NCBI GenBank assembly: GCA_964515945.1
Contig: CAZEWY010000006.1
Coordinates: 1 to 40,584, forward strand
Direction: 5' to 3'
Origin: CAYQQJ01 sp964515945
GTDB taxonomy: Bacteria; Pseudomonadota; Gammaproteobacteria; Pseudomonadales; Cellvibrionaceae
DNA: 40,584 nt
The translations under genes were made by a program, and so were the position numbers. Numbering within the stretch: the stretch's first letter is position 1; every line of letters begins with the position of its first letter. The notes below the pieces were generated by a model. It did not search any database, was not told the DNA's origin, and worked only from the letters and a program-made list of their open reading frames with translations. Shown one piece after another: positions 7,152 through 15,478 of this stretch.

Positions 7152-8108
7152 ATGAAGAAAATCCTGTACCCACTGGGCCTTGTCGCCGCCCTTTGCCTCG
7201 GTGCCGTTCTCGGCACTATTTTCATCACCACTGATCTCGACAGCGACACCTCCGATGCCAGTGCCGACACGTCGAAAGAGCCGCGCCACTATAGCATCGA
7301 CAACACCTATTTCCGGCAGGTGCATTCCAAGGAGACCGGGCAAACCCACGAACTGATCATCTCGCTGCCGCCCGGCTACGAATCCTCTCCCGACAAGTCG
7401 TATCCGGTGCTCTACTACGTGGATGCTTACTGGGACACTCCCCTGCTCAGCAGTCTCTACGGGGCTCTCATATACGACAACAGGGCGCCGGAATTTATCA
7501 TGGTGGGTTTTTCCTACCCCGGTGACAACGTCAATTACGGTCTGGAGCGGCGGCGGGATCTGACGCCTACTGATGAAGGGCCCGATGATGGCGATTCCGG
7601 CGGCGCGCCGGCATTCCTGGCCTTTATCAAGGAATCCGTGGTGCCCCTGATAGAGACCTCCTACCGCGTGGATCCCTCACAACGAGCCCTCAGCGGCAGT
7701 TCCCTGGGAGGATTGTTTACCCTTTACGCCATGTATGAGGACCCGGCGTTCTTTGACCGCTACATTGCCATAAGCCCCGCGGCCAGTTGGGACGGCGGTT
7801 ATCTGTCCAGGCGCGACGAGGAATATGCGAAGACTCACAAATCACTGAACGCACGCCTGTTCCTGTCCCATGGCACTGGCGAATATGCACCTTTCCGCGA
7901 GCCGATTGCCCAGTTGCAGGCGCAAATCGCGGGGCGTAATTACGAGGGGCTGGCTCTGCGCAATTATCAGATGCAAAACCTGCGGCATGGGAGCGTGAAG
8001 GCCGAGGGCTATATTCATGGCCTCATCTGGGCCTGGCAGGATATAGCGCCAACAGGCCCCAGTGGCCTGGAAATGGAATATCGCCAGGATTATCCCGAGG
8101 CGGAATGA
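7152..8108 (+). CDS. Secreted or membrane-anchored alpha/beta-hydrolase (esterase D / IroE-like)
   Basis: The 318-residue protein has an N-terminal hydrophobic anchor/signal (KILYPLGLVAALCLGAVLGTIF) and a PF00756-type esterase fold: YPVLYYVDAYWDTPLLSS (oxyanion region), ERRRDLTPT, the nucleophile elbow SGSSLGGLFTLYAM (nucleophile about Ser184), AISPAASWDGG, and a C-terminal His (RHGSVKAEGYIHGL). Enzymes of this family cleave esters on siderophores, S-formylglutathione or acylated polysaccharides. Given the neighbourhood a carbohydrate esterase is plausible, but the substrate is not shown. It is divergent from the PepSY gene and convergent with the MORN/C13 gene (21 bp gap). Confidence 0.85.
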   Translation: MKKILYPLGLVAALCLGAVLGTIFITTDLDSDTSDASADTSKEPRHYSIDNTYFRQVHSKETGQTHELIISLPPGYESSPDKSYPVLYYVDAYWDTPLLSSLYGALIYDNRAPEFIMVGFSYPGDNVNYGLERRRDLTPTDEGPDDGDSGGAPAFLAFIKESVVPLIETSYRVDPSQRALSGSSLGGLFTLYAMYEDPAFFDRYIAISPAASWDGGYLSRRDEEYAKTHKSLNARLFLSHGTGEYAPFREPIAQLQAQIAGRNYEGLALRNYQMQNLRHGSVKAEGYIHGLIWAWQDIAPTGPSGLEMEYRQDYPEAE

Positions 8109-8129
8109 GGGCGGGCGAAAAACAGGCTG

Positions 8130-9833
8130 TTAGTTGGCGACCAGTTCTCCGGAATGCGGCGCCCGCGGCCACCAGGCTTGCAGATATGCCTCGATATTCT
8201 TGCCCATGGAGATCTGCGGTTCGGAATGGTCGCTGTCTGGCTGTTCCTGGTTTTCCCGTTCATGGATGATATTCCGGGCTTGCTGGAAGGCGTCCGCGAA
8301 TGATTCAGCCTGGAGCAACGCCTGCTCAAAATAGGCGCGACCGAAGTAGGTCATGTCACTGTCGTCGCCGCAGCCGAAAGAGCGTCTGTCGTCGCGGGCG
8401 GCGGTCATGATCAGGGTGTTGTCATCTTCCAGGGGCGGAATGAATCCGCCCGAATAGCAGGCGGACACCACCACGACTTTCCATTTGATGCCGCTGTCCT
8501 CGAGACTCTGCGCAAGCTCTTGCGCTTGAATTGACGGCAGGTCGACACCGGGCATATTGATGCTGAAGTGATGGTCCTGGCTGCCGTGGCTGGTCATGTA
8601 CAAAAACAGAATATCCTCGGCATCCATTTTTGCCGCCAATGTTTTTAGGCTCGCATCGAGGTTGGTTTTTGTGGCGAGCGGCAGGGATGCCCAGGTATCC
8701 ATGTGGTTGCTGAGCGCGAGTGAACGCTGATTTGTGCCGAAGTTTTCGTCGAACAGGTCGCGAATAAAGCGGATTTCCTTGATAAAAACATCTTGGGTTC
8801 CGTCGCCGGCTATACCCAGAAAATACAGATCTATATCATCCGGCCGGGTTGCCAGCAGTTGCTGTTCGGCATCGGCAAGTCTTCGCTCCTGAGCGTAAAG
8901 TGTGTTTTCCAGCTTTTGGCGGCGGCGTTTTTCCGCTTCGGGATCCGGCTCTTCCGCAATGCGACCGTACTCCCATTGGCCGGACAGGGATTCGACGCCG
9001 TCCACCGGCTCTGCATAGACCAGCTCACCATCACCGTGGTACATGCCGTAGGCAAATTCACCTGTGTAGATATTACCCTCGGCATCGGTCAGAACACCAT
9101 CGCCGGCGTATCGCCAATTTTCCAGCTCACCACTATAGGAAGTACCTGCCGCCGAGACGACTGTGCCCTCCCCGTTTAACACGCCGTTTTCAAAGTGGCC
9201 CCGGTAGACATTACCGTCGACATCGGTAAATTCACCTTCACCTTGAAAATGCCACGCGGAAAAACCGCCCTGATAGTGGCTGCCATCGGGGTTGGACGAG
9301 CTGCCTTTGACGATCTCGCCATCAACAAACTCACCCTCATACACTACCCCACTCGACTCGGTTAACCTACCCTGCCCCTGTAACTCGGATTTCACAACAT
9401 TGCCGGTGTATTCCGAGCCGTCGGCGTAGGAGATGGTCACCAGACCGTGGGGCATACCATTGCGGAATTCACCGCTGTACCGGGTACCGTTCATATAGGT
9501 CAGGACGCCCTGCCCATGCAGCTGCCCATTTTTGAAATCACCTTCATAGCGCGCGCCATCGGCGAACTCCATGACGCCGTGACCCTGCGCCAAGCCATTG
9601 CTGAAGCCGCCCTCGTAGCGGGCGCCGTTCGACCACAGCAGTTTGCCCTGCCCATGAAACCGGCCGTCCTGAATTTCGCCAAAATAAATGGAGCCGTCAG
9701 GCAGTTGTACGTCGGGGGGCAGTAGAACCGTGTCGCCATCAAACCAGGCGAGCCAGGCTGTCAGAAGGATGGCGGGCAAGCCAAGGGAAAACAGCAGCGC
9801 GATGGCGTAAGGGCGGTAAAACTTGTTCGGCAT
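8130..9833 (-). CDS. Membrane-anchored MORN-repeat protein fused to C13 (legumain/caspase-like) peptidase
   Basis: The start at 9833 is chosen because AAGGA lies eight bases upstream; an ATG three codons earlier (9842) is also possible. The 567-residue protein has one N-terminal membrane segment (AIALLFSLGLPAILLTAWLAW), then about ten MORN repeats (about 45-285, units like GARYEGDFKNGQLHGQG), a short coiled-coil-like linker rich in E/R/K/Q, and a C13-type cysteine peptidase domain (about 330-560). The catalytic dyad is visible as His416 (MTSHGS) and Cys459 (VVSACYSGGF), with the usual spacing of about 43. Known C13 peptidases cut after Asn or Asp. MORN repeats usually bind lipids or proteins. 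The peptidase should face the periplasm. It may be read with the IclR gene upstream (47 bp gap). Confidence 0.85.
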   Translation of the reverse strand: MPNKFYRPYAIALLFSLGLPAILLTAWLAWFDGDTVLLPPDVQLPDGSIYFGEIQDGRFHGQGKLLWSNGARYEGGFSNGLAQGHGVMEFADGARYEGDFKNGQLHGQGVLTYMNGTRYSGEFRNGMPHGLVTISYADGSEYTGNVVKSELQGQGRLTESSGVVYEGEFVDGEIVKGSSSNPDGSHYQGGFSAWHFQGEGEFTDVDGNVYRGHFENGVLNGEGTVVSAAGTSYSGELENWRYAGDGVLTDAEGNIYTGEFAYGMYHGDGELVYAEPVDGVESLSGQWEYGRIAEEPDPEAEKRRRQKLENTLYAQERRLADAEQQLLATRPDDIDLYFLGIAGDGTQDVFIKEIRFIRDLFDENFGTNQRSLALSNHMDTWASLPLATKTNLDASLKTLAAKMDAEDILFLYMTSHGSQDHHFSINMPGVDLPSIQAQELAQSLEDSGIKWKVVVVSACYSGGFIPPLEDDNTLIMTAARDDRRSFGCGDDSDMTYFGRAYFEQALLQAESFADAFQQARNIIHERENQEQPDSDHSEPQISMGKNIEAYLQAWWPRAPHSGELVAN

Positions 9834-9880
9834 GAAAAGCATCCTTGAGTTTCTTGTCCTTGAATTCTAGCAGGCGACCG

Positions 9881-10666
9881 CTAAAGGCCTGCTTCGATTT
9901 CTTCCCGGGCCTGTTGCAGGGCTTCTACAATGCCACTGACACTGGCTTCGGGAATCCAGCCGGACATGGCTATGGCGGAATTGACCGGATGACCCACGGT
10001 TACCGCAATGGTGTGGGCGGGCTTGCCCAGGTCCGGGGCTTGCTCGGGATGCACTTCCACTCTCGCGTAGCCTTTGGCGGAGATGTCTCTCAGGTCCTTG
10101 AGCAGGGATTCCAGACCATCCGGATAACCGGGAATATCCCGCTCCTCGTAGATCTGCGCTACTTTTTCCTCTGGCTGGGCCGCCAGCAGTGCCATGCCAA
10201 TGCCGCTGGTGGTGGCGTCGCGCAGGCCTATGCGGCCGATGCCCTCACCGGAACTCATACCGGGCCGGGCGTGGTAGAGAAAGGAAACCGAATCCTGCCA
10301 GAGCACCCCCAGGGCCACCGTGTGCCCAAAAAAAGCCAACTTTTCCAGCGGTTTGATCGCGTTTCTCAGCAAGCCGGAGGCGTACAGGCTCTGGGTCGCC
10401 AGTACGTGCATACCGGGGCCCGGGCCGTATTTGCGGCCCACGTTCTGTTCCGCCACACCGATAGAGGCGAGGGTTTTCAGCAGGCGATTGACCCGTGTAT
10501 TTTCCATACCCAGCCGCCGCGCCAACTCGCGGCTGCCAACCGGCTCTTCCGAGGTGGCGAGGGCCTGCAGAACAGTGATGCCATCAATGATGCTCTGATT
10601 AGCCTGGGCTCCACCTTTCTGGGTCATGGCTGTAATCTGCCTCGGTTTATTCATAAAAGAGTTCAT
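9881..10666 (-). CDS. IclR-family transcriptional regulator
   Basis: The protein is up to 261 residues. An N-terminal winged HTH (SIIDGITVLQALATSEEPVG, SRELARRLGMENTRVNRLL) is followed by a C-terminal effector-binding domain with the family pattern (GHTVALGVLWQDSVSFLYH, RIGLRDATTSGIGMALLAA, DISAKGYARVE, TIAVTVGHP). IclR regulators commonly control sugar-acid and aromatic-acid catabolism and bind 2-keto-3-deoxy acids (KdgR) or glyoxylate/pyruvate. It lies 28 bp downstream of the enolase-superfamily gene on the same strand, so it probably controls this cluster. Later ATGs at 10654 and 10627 are alternative starts; the ribosome site is not decisive. Confidence 0.92.
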   Translation of the reverse strand: MNSFMNKPRQITAMTQKGGAQANQSIIDGITVLQALATSEEPVGSRELARRLGMENTRVNRLLKTLASIGVAEQNVGRKYGPGPGMHVLATQSLYASGLLRNAIKPLEKLAFFGHTVALGVLWQDSVSFLYHARPGMSSGEGIGRIGLRDATTSGIGMALLAAQPEEKVAQIYEERDIPGYPDGLESLLKDLRDISAKGYARVEVHPEQAPDLGKPAHTIAVTVGHPVNSAIAMSGWIPEASVSGIVEALQQAREEIEAGL

Positions 10667-10694
10667 CTTAACCGATTTCGTATAAAAGCCGTCA

Positions 10695-11876
10695 TCACTC
10701 TACCCGGTACTGCCACAGGGACTCGGCGGGGTTGATTCCCAAACCCGGCCCCTCGGGCACATGGAAAAAGCCATTGCTACAGGACATGGTGGTTTCAACA
10801 AACTGAAGATTCCGGTCAAATATGGAATGTTGATACTCGTGATAGGGCGCCTGCACCAACGTTGCATAGGCGTGCAGGCTGGCGGCCTGAAAAATTCCCA
10901 CACCGATACTGGCGTGAGGAATAACCCGGCAGTGGAAGGCCTGGGCCAGTTGCGCTATGCGCACAAACTGGGTGATGCCGGTGTGGCCCATTTCCGGCTG
11001 CAGGATTGAACAGGCGCGTTTTTGCAGCCGCTGTCTGGCCTCATAGACCGTGCGCCACTCTTCGCCGGCGGCAATTGGCACCCGTACCTTGCTGGAGACT
11101 TCCGCCAGCCCGTCGATATCCTCCGGAGCACAGGGCGCCTCGGCAAAATAGGGGTTGTCGCTGCTCATGGCCTGAATGATTGAGCTGGCTTCCGCGGCGG
11201 TATATTTCCAGTGCAGATCCACCATGATGTCGGCGTCCGCGCCCAATGCCTGCCGCAGGGCTTTCATCTCGGCGACCACGCCTTCATGGCTCACCACCGC
11301 GGCATATTTGAATCCGCGAAAACCCTTCGCCTGCCACTCGAGGGCCAGCTCGCAGCGTTCATCGATAGTGGCGCGCGGCAGGCCGGAAACATAGGCTGGT
11401 ATGCGCTGGTGGCGCTGGCCGCCCAGCAGCTTGCTCACTGGAAGATTGGTAATTTTGCCGCAGATATCCCAGAGTGCGATATCAATGGCCGCCAGGGCGT
11501 CCACATAAAAGCCGCCGAAGAATCCGCGCACATGCATCATGTCGTAGAGATCTTCGTTGATATTCATTACATCGAAGGGATCCCGGCCCACAACTTCCGG
11601 CGCCAGCAGATCTTCGATGATGGCAACCACCGCTTTCGGCGCGCAGATGCCATAGGTTTCCCCCCAGCCGACGACACCATTGCTGGTGGTGACCTTCACC
11701 AGAATTGAGCGGTCATTCTGGGGATAGATAGTGCGGTTGCCCTTGCGCAGGACATAGCCCTTTTCATTGACGCGCTCGCCGGGTGCCAGGGGCCCCAGGT
11801 AGGACGTGTCCCGTGGTATGGCTATCACAAAACATTCGATACTTTTAATTGAGTCAGTCATCGCTGTGTCACTCAT
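10695..11876 (-). CDS. Enolase-superfamily sugar-acid dehydratase (mandelate racemase subgroup)
   Basis: The 393-residue protein has the capping domain (SILVKVTTSNGVVGWGETYG) and a barrel with recognisable catalytic positions: Lys190 in GFRGFKYA, Asp220 and His222 in IMVDLHW, Glu in YFAEAPCAPED, Glu in AAGEEW, and His in VIPHASIGVG. This matches the mandelate racemase/galactonate dehydratase-like group, which removes the alpha proton of an acid sugar and eliminates water to give a 2-keto-3-deoxy acid. Its start (ATGA) overlaps the stop of the aldolase gene, so the pair is translationally coupled: dehydration followed by aldol cleavage. The exact sugar acid cannot be read from sequence; D-galactonate-type or L-configured acids are candidates. 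ATG at 11861 is an alternative start. Confidence 0.88.
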   Translation of the reverse strand: MSDTAMTDSIKSIECFVIAIPRDTSYLGPLAPGERVNEKGYVLRKGNRTIYPQNDRSILVKVTTSNGVVGWGETYGICAPKAVVAIIEDLLAPEVVGRDPFDVMNINEDLYDMMHVRGFFGGFYVDALAAIDIALWDICGKITNLPVSKLLGGQRHQRIPAYVSGLPRATIDERCELALEWQAKGFRGFKYAAVVSHEGVVAEMKALRQALGADADIMVDLHWKYTAAEASSIIQAMSSDNPYFAEAPCAPEDIDGLAEVSSKVRVPIAAGEEWRTVYEARQRLQKRACSILQPEMGHTGITQFVRIAQLAQAFHCRVIPHASIGVGIFQAASLHAYATLVQAPYHEYQHSIFDRNLQFVETTMSCSNGFFHVPEGPGLGINPAESLWQYRVE

Positions 11877-12814
11877 TCGGCTATACCCGCATCACCCGCC
11901 ACCGATTCAAGCGGCCCCATATAAGTCTCCACCAGCCGCCAGTAGGCGCGCAACTCCGCAATGTCACCGGCGTCCATCACCGGCCCCGCCGCCCGCACCC
12001 GCGAGGAGGAGATGATGCCACGCAGACGCAGCACTTCCTTGGTCAGGCTGCAACGATAAACCGCCTGCATACTGAGTATGGGCAGCATTTTGACAAACAG
12101 GGCTCTCGCCTCGGCTATATCCCCGCTTTTATAGGCCTGGGTGAGCATAACGTGCATGTCGCAAAGTTCACTGGCGGGAACCGTGCCCAGAGCACCGCGG
12201 TTCAATTCGTCAAGGATATAGCGGCCACCGGCACCGCCAAAGACACCCTTGAGGGTGGACGGGGGATTTTGCAGTATTTTTTCCATGCGCTGACCGCAGG
12301 GCATGGTCTCTTCCTTGACGTAATGAATCTCCGGCACCTGGCGGAGGATGCGGTTGATGGCATCCGCTGGCAGGCCCGCGCCCATCGGCGGCGGTGCATT
12401 TTGCAACATAATGGGGATCTCCGCCCGGCTCGCCAGTGTCTGAAAAAACTTCACCATCGCGGCCTCATCCCCCGCCAGCTCCAGTGGCGCCATGACCATG
12501 GCACAGACGGCGCCCGCCTTGGCACCGGCCACGGAGTACTCGATGGACTGCTCCGGTGACGGCGAACCCGCGCCGACCACGAAGGGCACTCGGCCGTTGA
12601 GCACACGCCCGATCATGGCCGTGGTGGACAGACGCTCCTCCCGGGTCAGGTCCGCATACTCACTGGCGAGACCGGGAAACACCATACCGTTCACGCCGGC
12701 GGCGATCATGGCTTCGATCACATTTTCCAGGCTCGCGGTATCTATTTCACCATTGTCATGAAAAGGGGTGGGGATTACCGGAAAAGCGCCGGTGAGAATG
12801 CTTGAATCAGACAT
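11873..12814 (-). CDS. DHDPS/NAL-family aldolase (2-keto-3-deoxy sugar acid aldolase-like)
   Basis: The 313-residue protein is a class I aldolase of the dihydrodipicolinate synthase/N-acetylneuraminate lyase family: GAFPVIPTPFHDNGEID at the start, GVNGMVFPGLASEYADLT, and the Schiff-base lysine Lys167 in IHYVKEET. The usual YNxP tyrosine is replaced: the strand reads IMLQNAPPPMG. Substitutions like this occur in sugar-acid lyases of the family and argue against a lysine-biosynthesis role. Co-translation with the downstream dehydratase suggests cleavage of a 2-keto-3-deoxy acid to pyruvate plus an aldehyde. It is the first gene of the minus arm and shares its promoter region with dgoK. Confidence 0.85.
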   Translation of the reverse strand: MSDSSILTGAFPVIPTPFHDNGEIDTASLENVIEAMIAAGVNGMVFPGLASEYADLTREERLSTTAMIGRVLNGRVPFVVGAGSPSPEQSIEYSVAGAKAGAVCAMVMAPLELAGDEAAMVKFFQTLASRAEIPIMLQNAPPPMGAGLPADAINRILRQVPEIHYVKEETMPCGQRMEKILQNPPSTLKGVFGGAGGRYILDELNRGALGTVPASELCDMHVMLTQAYKSGDIAEARALFVKMLPILSMQAVYRCSLTKEVLRLRGIISSSRVRAAGPVMDAGDIAELRAYWRLVETYMGPLESVAGDAGIAE

Positions 12815-12874
12815 AGCGGTACCATTGGTTCATTACATCGGTCGGGGGAGAGCACATATTGCTCGCCCTATGTG

Positions 12875-12891
12875 TTGCTATAATAACACCA
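12875..12891. promoter_or_regulatory. Operator-like sequence, copy 1
   Basis: TTGCTATAATAACACCA lies 61 bp upstream of the minus-arm aldolase start. It overlaps a partial palindrome TGTT(8)AACA at 12873-12888. A related sequence at 13029-13045 in front of dgoK matches 13 of 17 bases. Two copies in a divergent promoter region fit one regulator, probably the adjacent IclR protein, acting on both arms. The remainder of 12815-13083 holds no gene. Confidence 0.45.
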
Positions 12892-13028
12892 TTATTGGAA
12901 GCTGCAAGATATGGAAGATCTTTCACACAGCGGGGAATGACCATTTCCCCCGAAATGCTTGCTCATTTTATATAGATTAAAGCTGCGACAAATGACCTGT
13001 ACATGAAATTGACGAACCGAATTTAACA

Positions 13029-13045
13029 GTGCTATTATCGCACCA
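13029..13045. promoter_or_regulatory. Operator-like sequence, copy 2
   Basis: GTGCTATTATCGCACCA lies about 40 bp upstream of the dgoK start. Its first 15 bases form an interrupted palindrome (GTGC...GCAC). It pairs with the copy at 12875-12891, about 154 bp away. A role as a repressor site is inferred from position and symmetry. Confidence 0.45.
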
Positions 13046-13083
13046 ATATACAAAACTCAGATTTCAATGATTCGGGAACCCTT

Positions 13084-14034
13084 GTGAGCAATAAATTCAT
13101 AGTCATCGACTGGGGCACCAGTAATTTTCGGGCTCAGCTCCTGGACGACAGCGGCACTGTCTGCGACAGCTTTTCGTCAGAGAACGGCGTCGGCAAGTTG
13201 ACGCGAGAGGCGATGCGCGAGGAAGTTCTCCGGCTGCGTGATCACTGGGCCGATAGCAATGCCAGTACCAACATCCTCGCCTGTGGCATGGTGGGATCCA
13301 GTCTGGGGCTGGTTGAAGCGCCCTACCTTTCCTGCGGCGTGGGTACAGCGGACATAGCCGCGGCCATCACCACCACGACAGTCGACGACATTCAGTTGCA
13401 TATTGTTCCCGGTGTTCGCTGCCACAATACCGCCACCGGCTGGGATGTGATGCGCGGGGAGGAACTCCAGGCCGTCGGTTGGGCGGCACTACAGGCCGAC
13501 GACAGCAAAACCTCCGGGCTGTGCGTCATGCCCGGCACCCATTCGAAATGGGCTCTGTTGAAGAAAGGACGTATTGAGCATTTTTCGACGGCAATGACCG
13601 GCGAAATTTTCGCCCTGCTGTCACAGCAAGGCCTGCTGCGTCACCATATTACGTCCGACGTTTCCTACGGCACGTCATTCCAGCGGGGCCTGACGCTGGG
13701 TGCCGAACAAACGGGTCTGGCGCGGCATCTGTTTTCCGTGCGCGCCAATAGTCTGCACCAGGAACTCTCCACCGCCGATGCCAGCAGTTTTGTCAGCGGG
13801 CTGCTGATAGGTGCCGAAATTGTCGACGCTCTGGCGCTCAATGACTGGACCCGTGCGAGCGGGCCTGTCCACATTATTGGCGCCAACAAGCTGATAGATC
13901 TCTACAGCAAAGCGCTGGCTTACTTCAAGGTGGATTCAACGACGACCGACAGCCACCGCGCGACCACTGCCGGGTTTCTTGCCGTCTATGGGAAAATGAA
14001 GAATCGGGAAATGGAGGCCACTCATGAACTCTGA
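13084..14034 (+). CDS. dgoK: 2-dehydro-3-deoxygalactonokinase
   Basis: The 316-residue protein matches the DgoK family: IVIDWGTSNFRAQLLDDSG (phosphate-binding start of an ASKHA-like kinase), ILACGMVGSSLGLVEAPYL, the segment VMPGTHSKWALLKKGRIEHFSTAMTGE (split here as VMPGTHSKWA and FSTAMTGEIFALL), SFVSGLLIGAEI, and HIIGANKLIDLY. It phosphorylates 2-keto-3-deoxygalactonate (KDGal) to KDPGal using ATP. The start codon is GTG at 13084. The 3' end overlaps dgoA by 11 bp, so the two are one operon. KDGal can arise from D-galactonate or from 3,6-anhydro-L-galactonate (agar route). Confidence 0.93.
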   Translation: MSNKFIVIDWGTSNFRAQLLDDSGTVCDSFSSENGVGKLTREAMREEVLRLRDHWADSNASTNILACGMVGSSLGLVEAPYLSCGVGTADIAAAITTTTVDDIQLHIVPGVRCHNTATGWDVMRGEELQAVGWAALQADDSKTSGLCVMPGTHSKWALLKKGRIEHFSTAMTGEIFALLSQQGLLRHHITSDVSYGTSFQRGLTLGAEQTGLARHLFSVRANSLHQELSTADASSFVSGLLIGAEIVDALALNDWTRASGPVHIIGANKLIDLYSKALAYFKVDSTTTDSHRATTAGFLAVYGKMKNREMEATHEL

Positions 14035-14659
14035 AAAATTTCTGGCCAACCTGAGAGAAATGCCGCTCATCGCAATTTTGCGGGGGATCAGGCCCGACGA
14101 CGCCATTGAAGTTGTCGAGGTGTTGCTCGCACAGGGAATAAAAATTGTCGAGGTCCCCCTCAACTCCCCCGACCCTTTTGCAAGTATCGAAAAGATCGCC
14201 AGCCGGTTCAGCGGGCAATTGACGGTCGGTGCCGGCACAGTGCTGACGGAACAGGATGTGGAAAAGGTCCATGCCGCGGGCGGGGAAATTGCACTGAGCC
14301 CCTGCGTCAATACGGCGGTCATTCGTCGGGCCTTGGAACTGGGGCTCGAGCCTGTACCGGGAATTGCCACGCCCACCGAGGCGATAACAGCACTCGACGC
14401 CGGAGCGAAAGTGTTGAAGGTATTTCCGGCAGAATCCCTGGGACCCAGTTTTTTTCGGCATTTACCCGCAGTCCTGCCCGCCCACTGCCGACTGCTGGCC
14501 GTCGGCGGCGTCGACCTGACCAATATGCGGCAGTTTCTCGCCGCGGGCGCCACGGGAGTGGGCCTTGGCTCCTCCCTCTTTCGTCCCGAAATGGACATGA
14601 ATACCCTGGGCGATAAAGCGGCACGTTTTACCGAGCTATACCGGCCCCATAATCGGTGA
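14024..14659 (+). CDS. dgoA: 2-dehydro-3-deoxy-6-phosphogalactonate aldolase
   Basis: The 211-residue protein is a KDPG/KDPGal class I aldolase: PLIAILRGIRPDDAIEV, EVPLNSPDPFASIEKIA (general-base Glu), GAGTVLTEQDV, ALSPCVNTAVI, and the Schiff-base lysine Lys132 in VLKVFPAESLGP; AVGGVDLTNM and VGLGSSLFRP form the phosphate site. The NSPDP motif and the adjacent dgoK favour the galactonate form over KDPG aldolase. It yields pyruvate and glyceraldehyde 3-phosphate. It overlaps dgoK by 11 bp. Confidence 0.93.
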   Translation: MNSEKFLANLREMPLIAILRGIRPDDAIEVVEVLLAQGIKIVEVPLNSPDPFASIEKIASRFSGQLTVGAGTVLTEQDVEKVHAAGGEIALSPCVNTAVIRRALELGLEPVPGIATPTEAITALDAGAKVLKVFPAESLGPSFFRHLPAVLPAHCRLLAVGGVDLTNMRQFLAAGATGVGLGSSLFRPEMDMNTLGDKAARFTELYRPHNR

Positions 14660-14714
14660 AGGGATTTGCCCCGCGGAGTGAATGGCCTGAATACCAAAGA
14701 CAAGAGGAAACAGC

Positions 14715-15449
14715 ATGAAGCGCCTGGAAAATAAACTTGCCGTAGTGACCGGTGCCGCTGGCAGCATCGGCAGTGCGATATGTGAACGCTTCACGGCTGA
14801 GGGCGCCCGCGTGGCCGGCCTCGATCTGGTAGAGCCCCAGGCCGGTGAACTCAATCTGTGTTGCGACCTCGGGGACCCGGAACAGATCGCCGCCTGCTCG
14901 GCCACCATTAAAAAACGCCTGGGCAATCCGAACGTAGTCGTGCATTGCGCGGCCGCCATGGATTTTGAAGACACCCTCTCCGCGCAACTGGAACGCTTTC
15001 AGAAAATCATGACGGTCAATGTCTTCGGCGCCATGCAACTCGCACAACAATTTGCGCCGGCCATGTGTGAGCGCGGCATGGGTTCCTTTGTGTTCATATC
15101 GTCGATCACGGGTATTGTAGGCGCTCCCGGCCTGGCCTCTTACGCGGCGTCCAAAGGCGCCCTTAATACCGCGATGCGCACCCTCGCGCTGGAATTGGCC
15201 GGCGAGGGTGTGCGCGTGAACAACATCTGCCCTGCCTCAGTGGATACACCTCTGCTCAGAGCTTCCTGGGAGCGCCTTCCGGATCCGGAACTGGCGCGTC
15301 AAACCAATATTCAACGGCACCCACTCGGCCGCCTCGGCACACCGGAAGACATTGCCAACCTGGCCCTGTTTCTGGCTTCCGATGAAGCCTCCTGGATCAC
15401 GGGCACCACCTCGGTTATCGACGGCGGCGCCAGCATTAACCGCAAGTAA
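14715..15449 (+). CDS. Short-chain dehydrogenase/reductase (sugar dehydrogenase candidate)
   Basis: The 244-residue protein is a classical SDR: TGAAGSIG nucleotide-binding motif (about residues 13-20), VVHCAAAMD, SSITG containing the catalytic Ser (about 131), and YAASK with catalytic Tyr143/Lys147. The C-terminus ITGTTSVIDGGAS is typical. AGAGGAAACAGC precedes the ATG as ribosome site. Its place between dgoA and a mutarotase suggests oxidation of an aldose to a lactone, or of a deoxy-keto acid intermediate, with NAD(P)+. The substrate is inferred only from neighbours. Confidence 0.88.
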   Translation: MKRLENKLAVVTGAAGSIGSAICERFTAEGARVAGLDLVEPQAGELNLCCDLGDPEQIAACSATIKKRLGNPNVVVHCAAAMDFEDTLSAQLERFQKIMTVNVFGAMQLAQQFAPAMCERGMGSFVFISSITGIVGAPGLASYAASKGALNTAMRTLALELAGEGVRVNNICPASVDTPLLRASWERLPDPELARQTNIQRHPLGRLGTPEDIANLALFLASDEASWITGTTSVIDGGASINRK

Positions 15450-15478
15450 TCGGTTAATCGGCTTCAAAGATCACCCAC

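Noticed and set aside
9845..10735. 296-codon open frame on the plus strand
   Set aside because: It is antisense to the IclR gene, which has clear domains.
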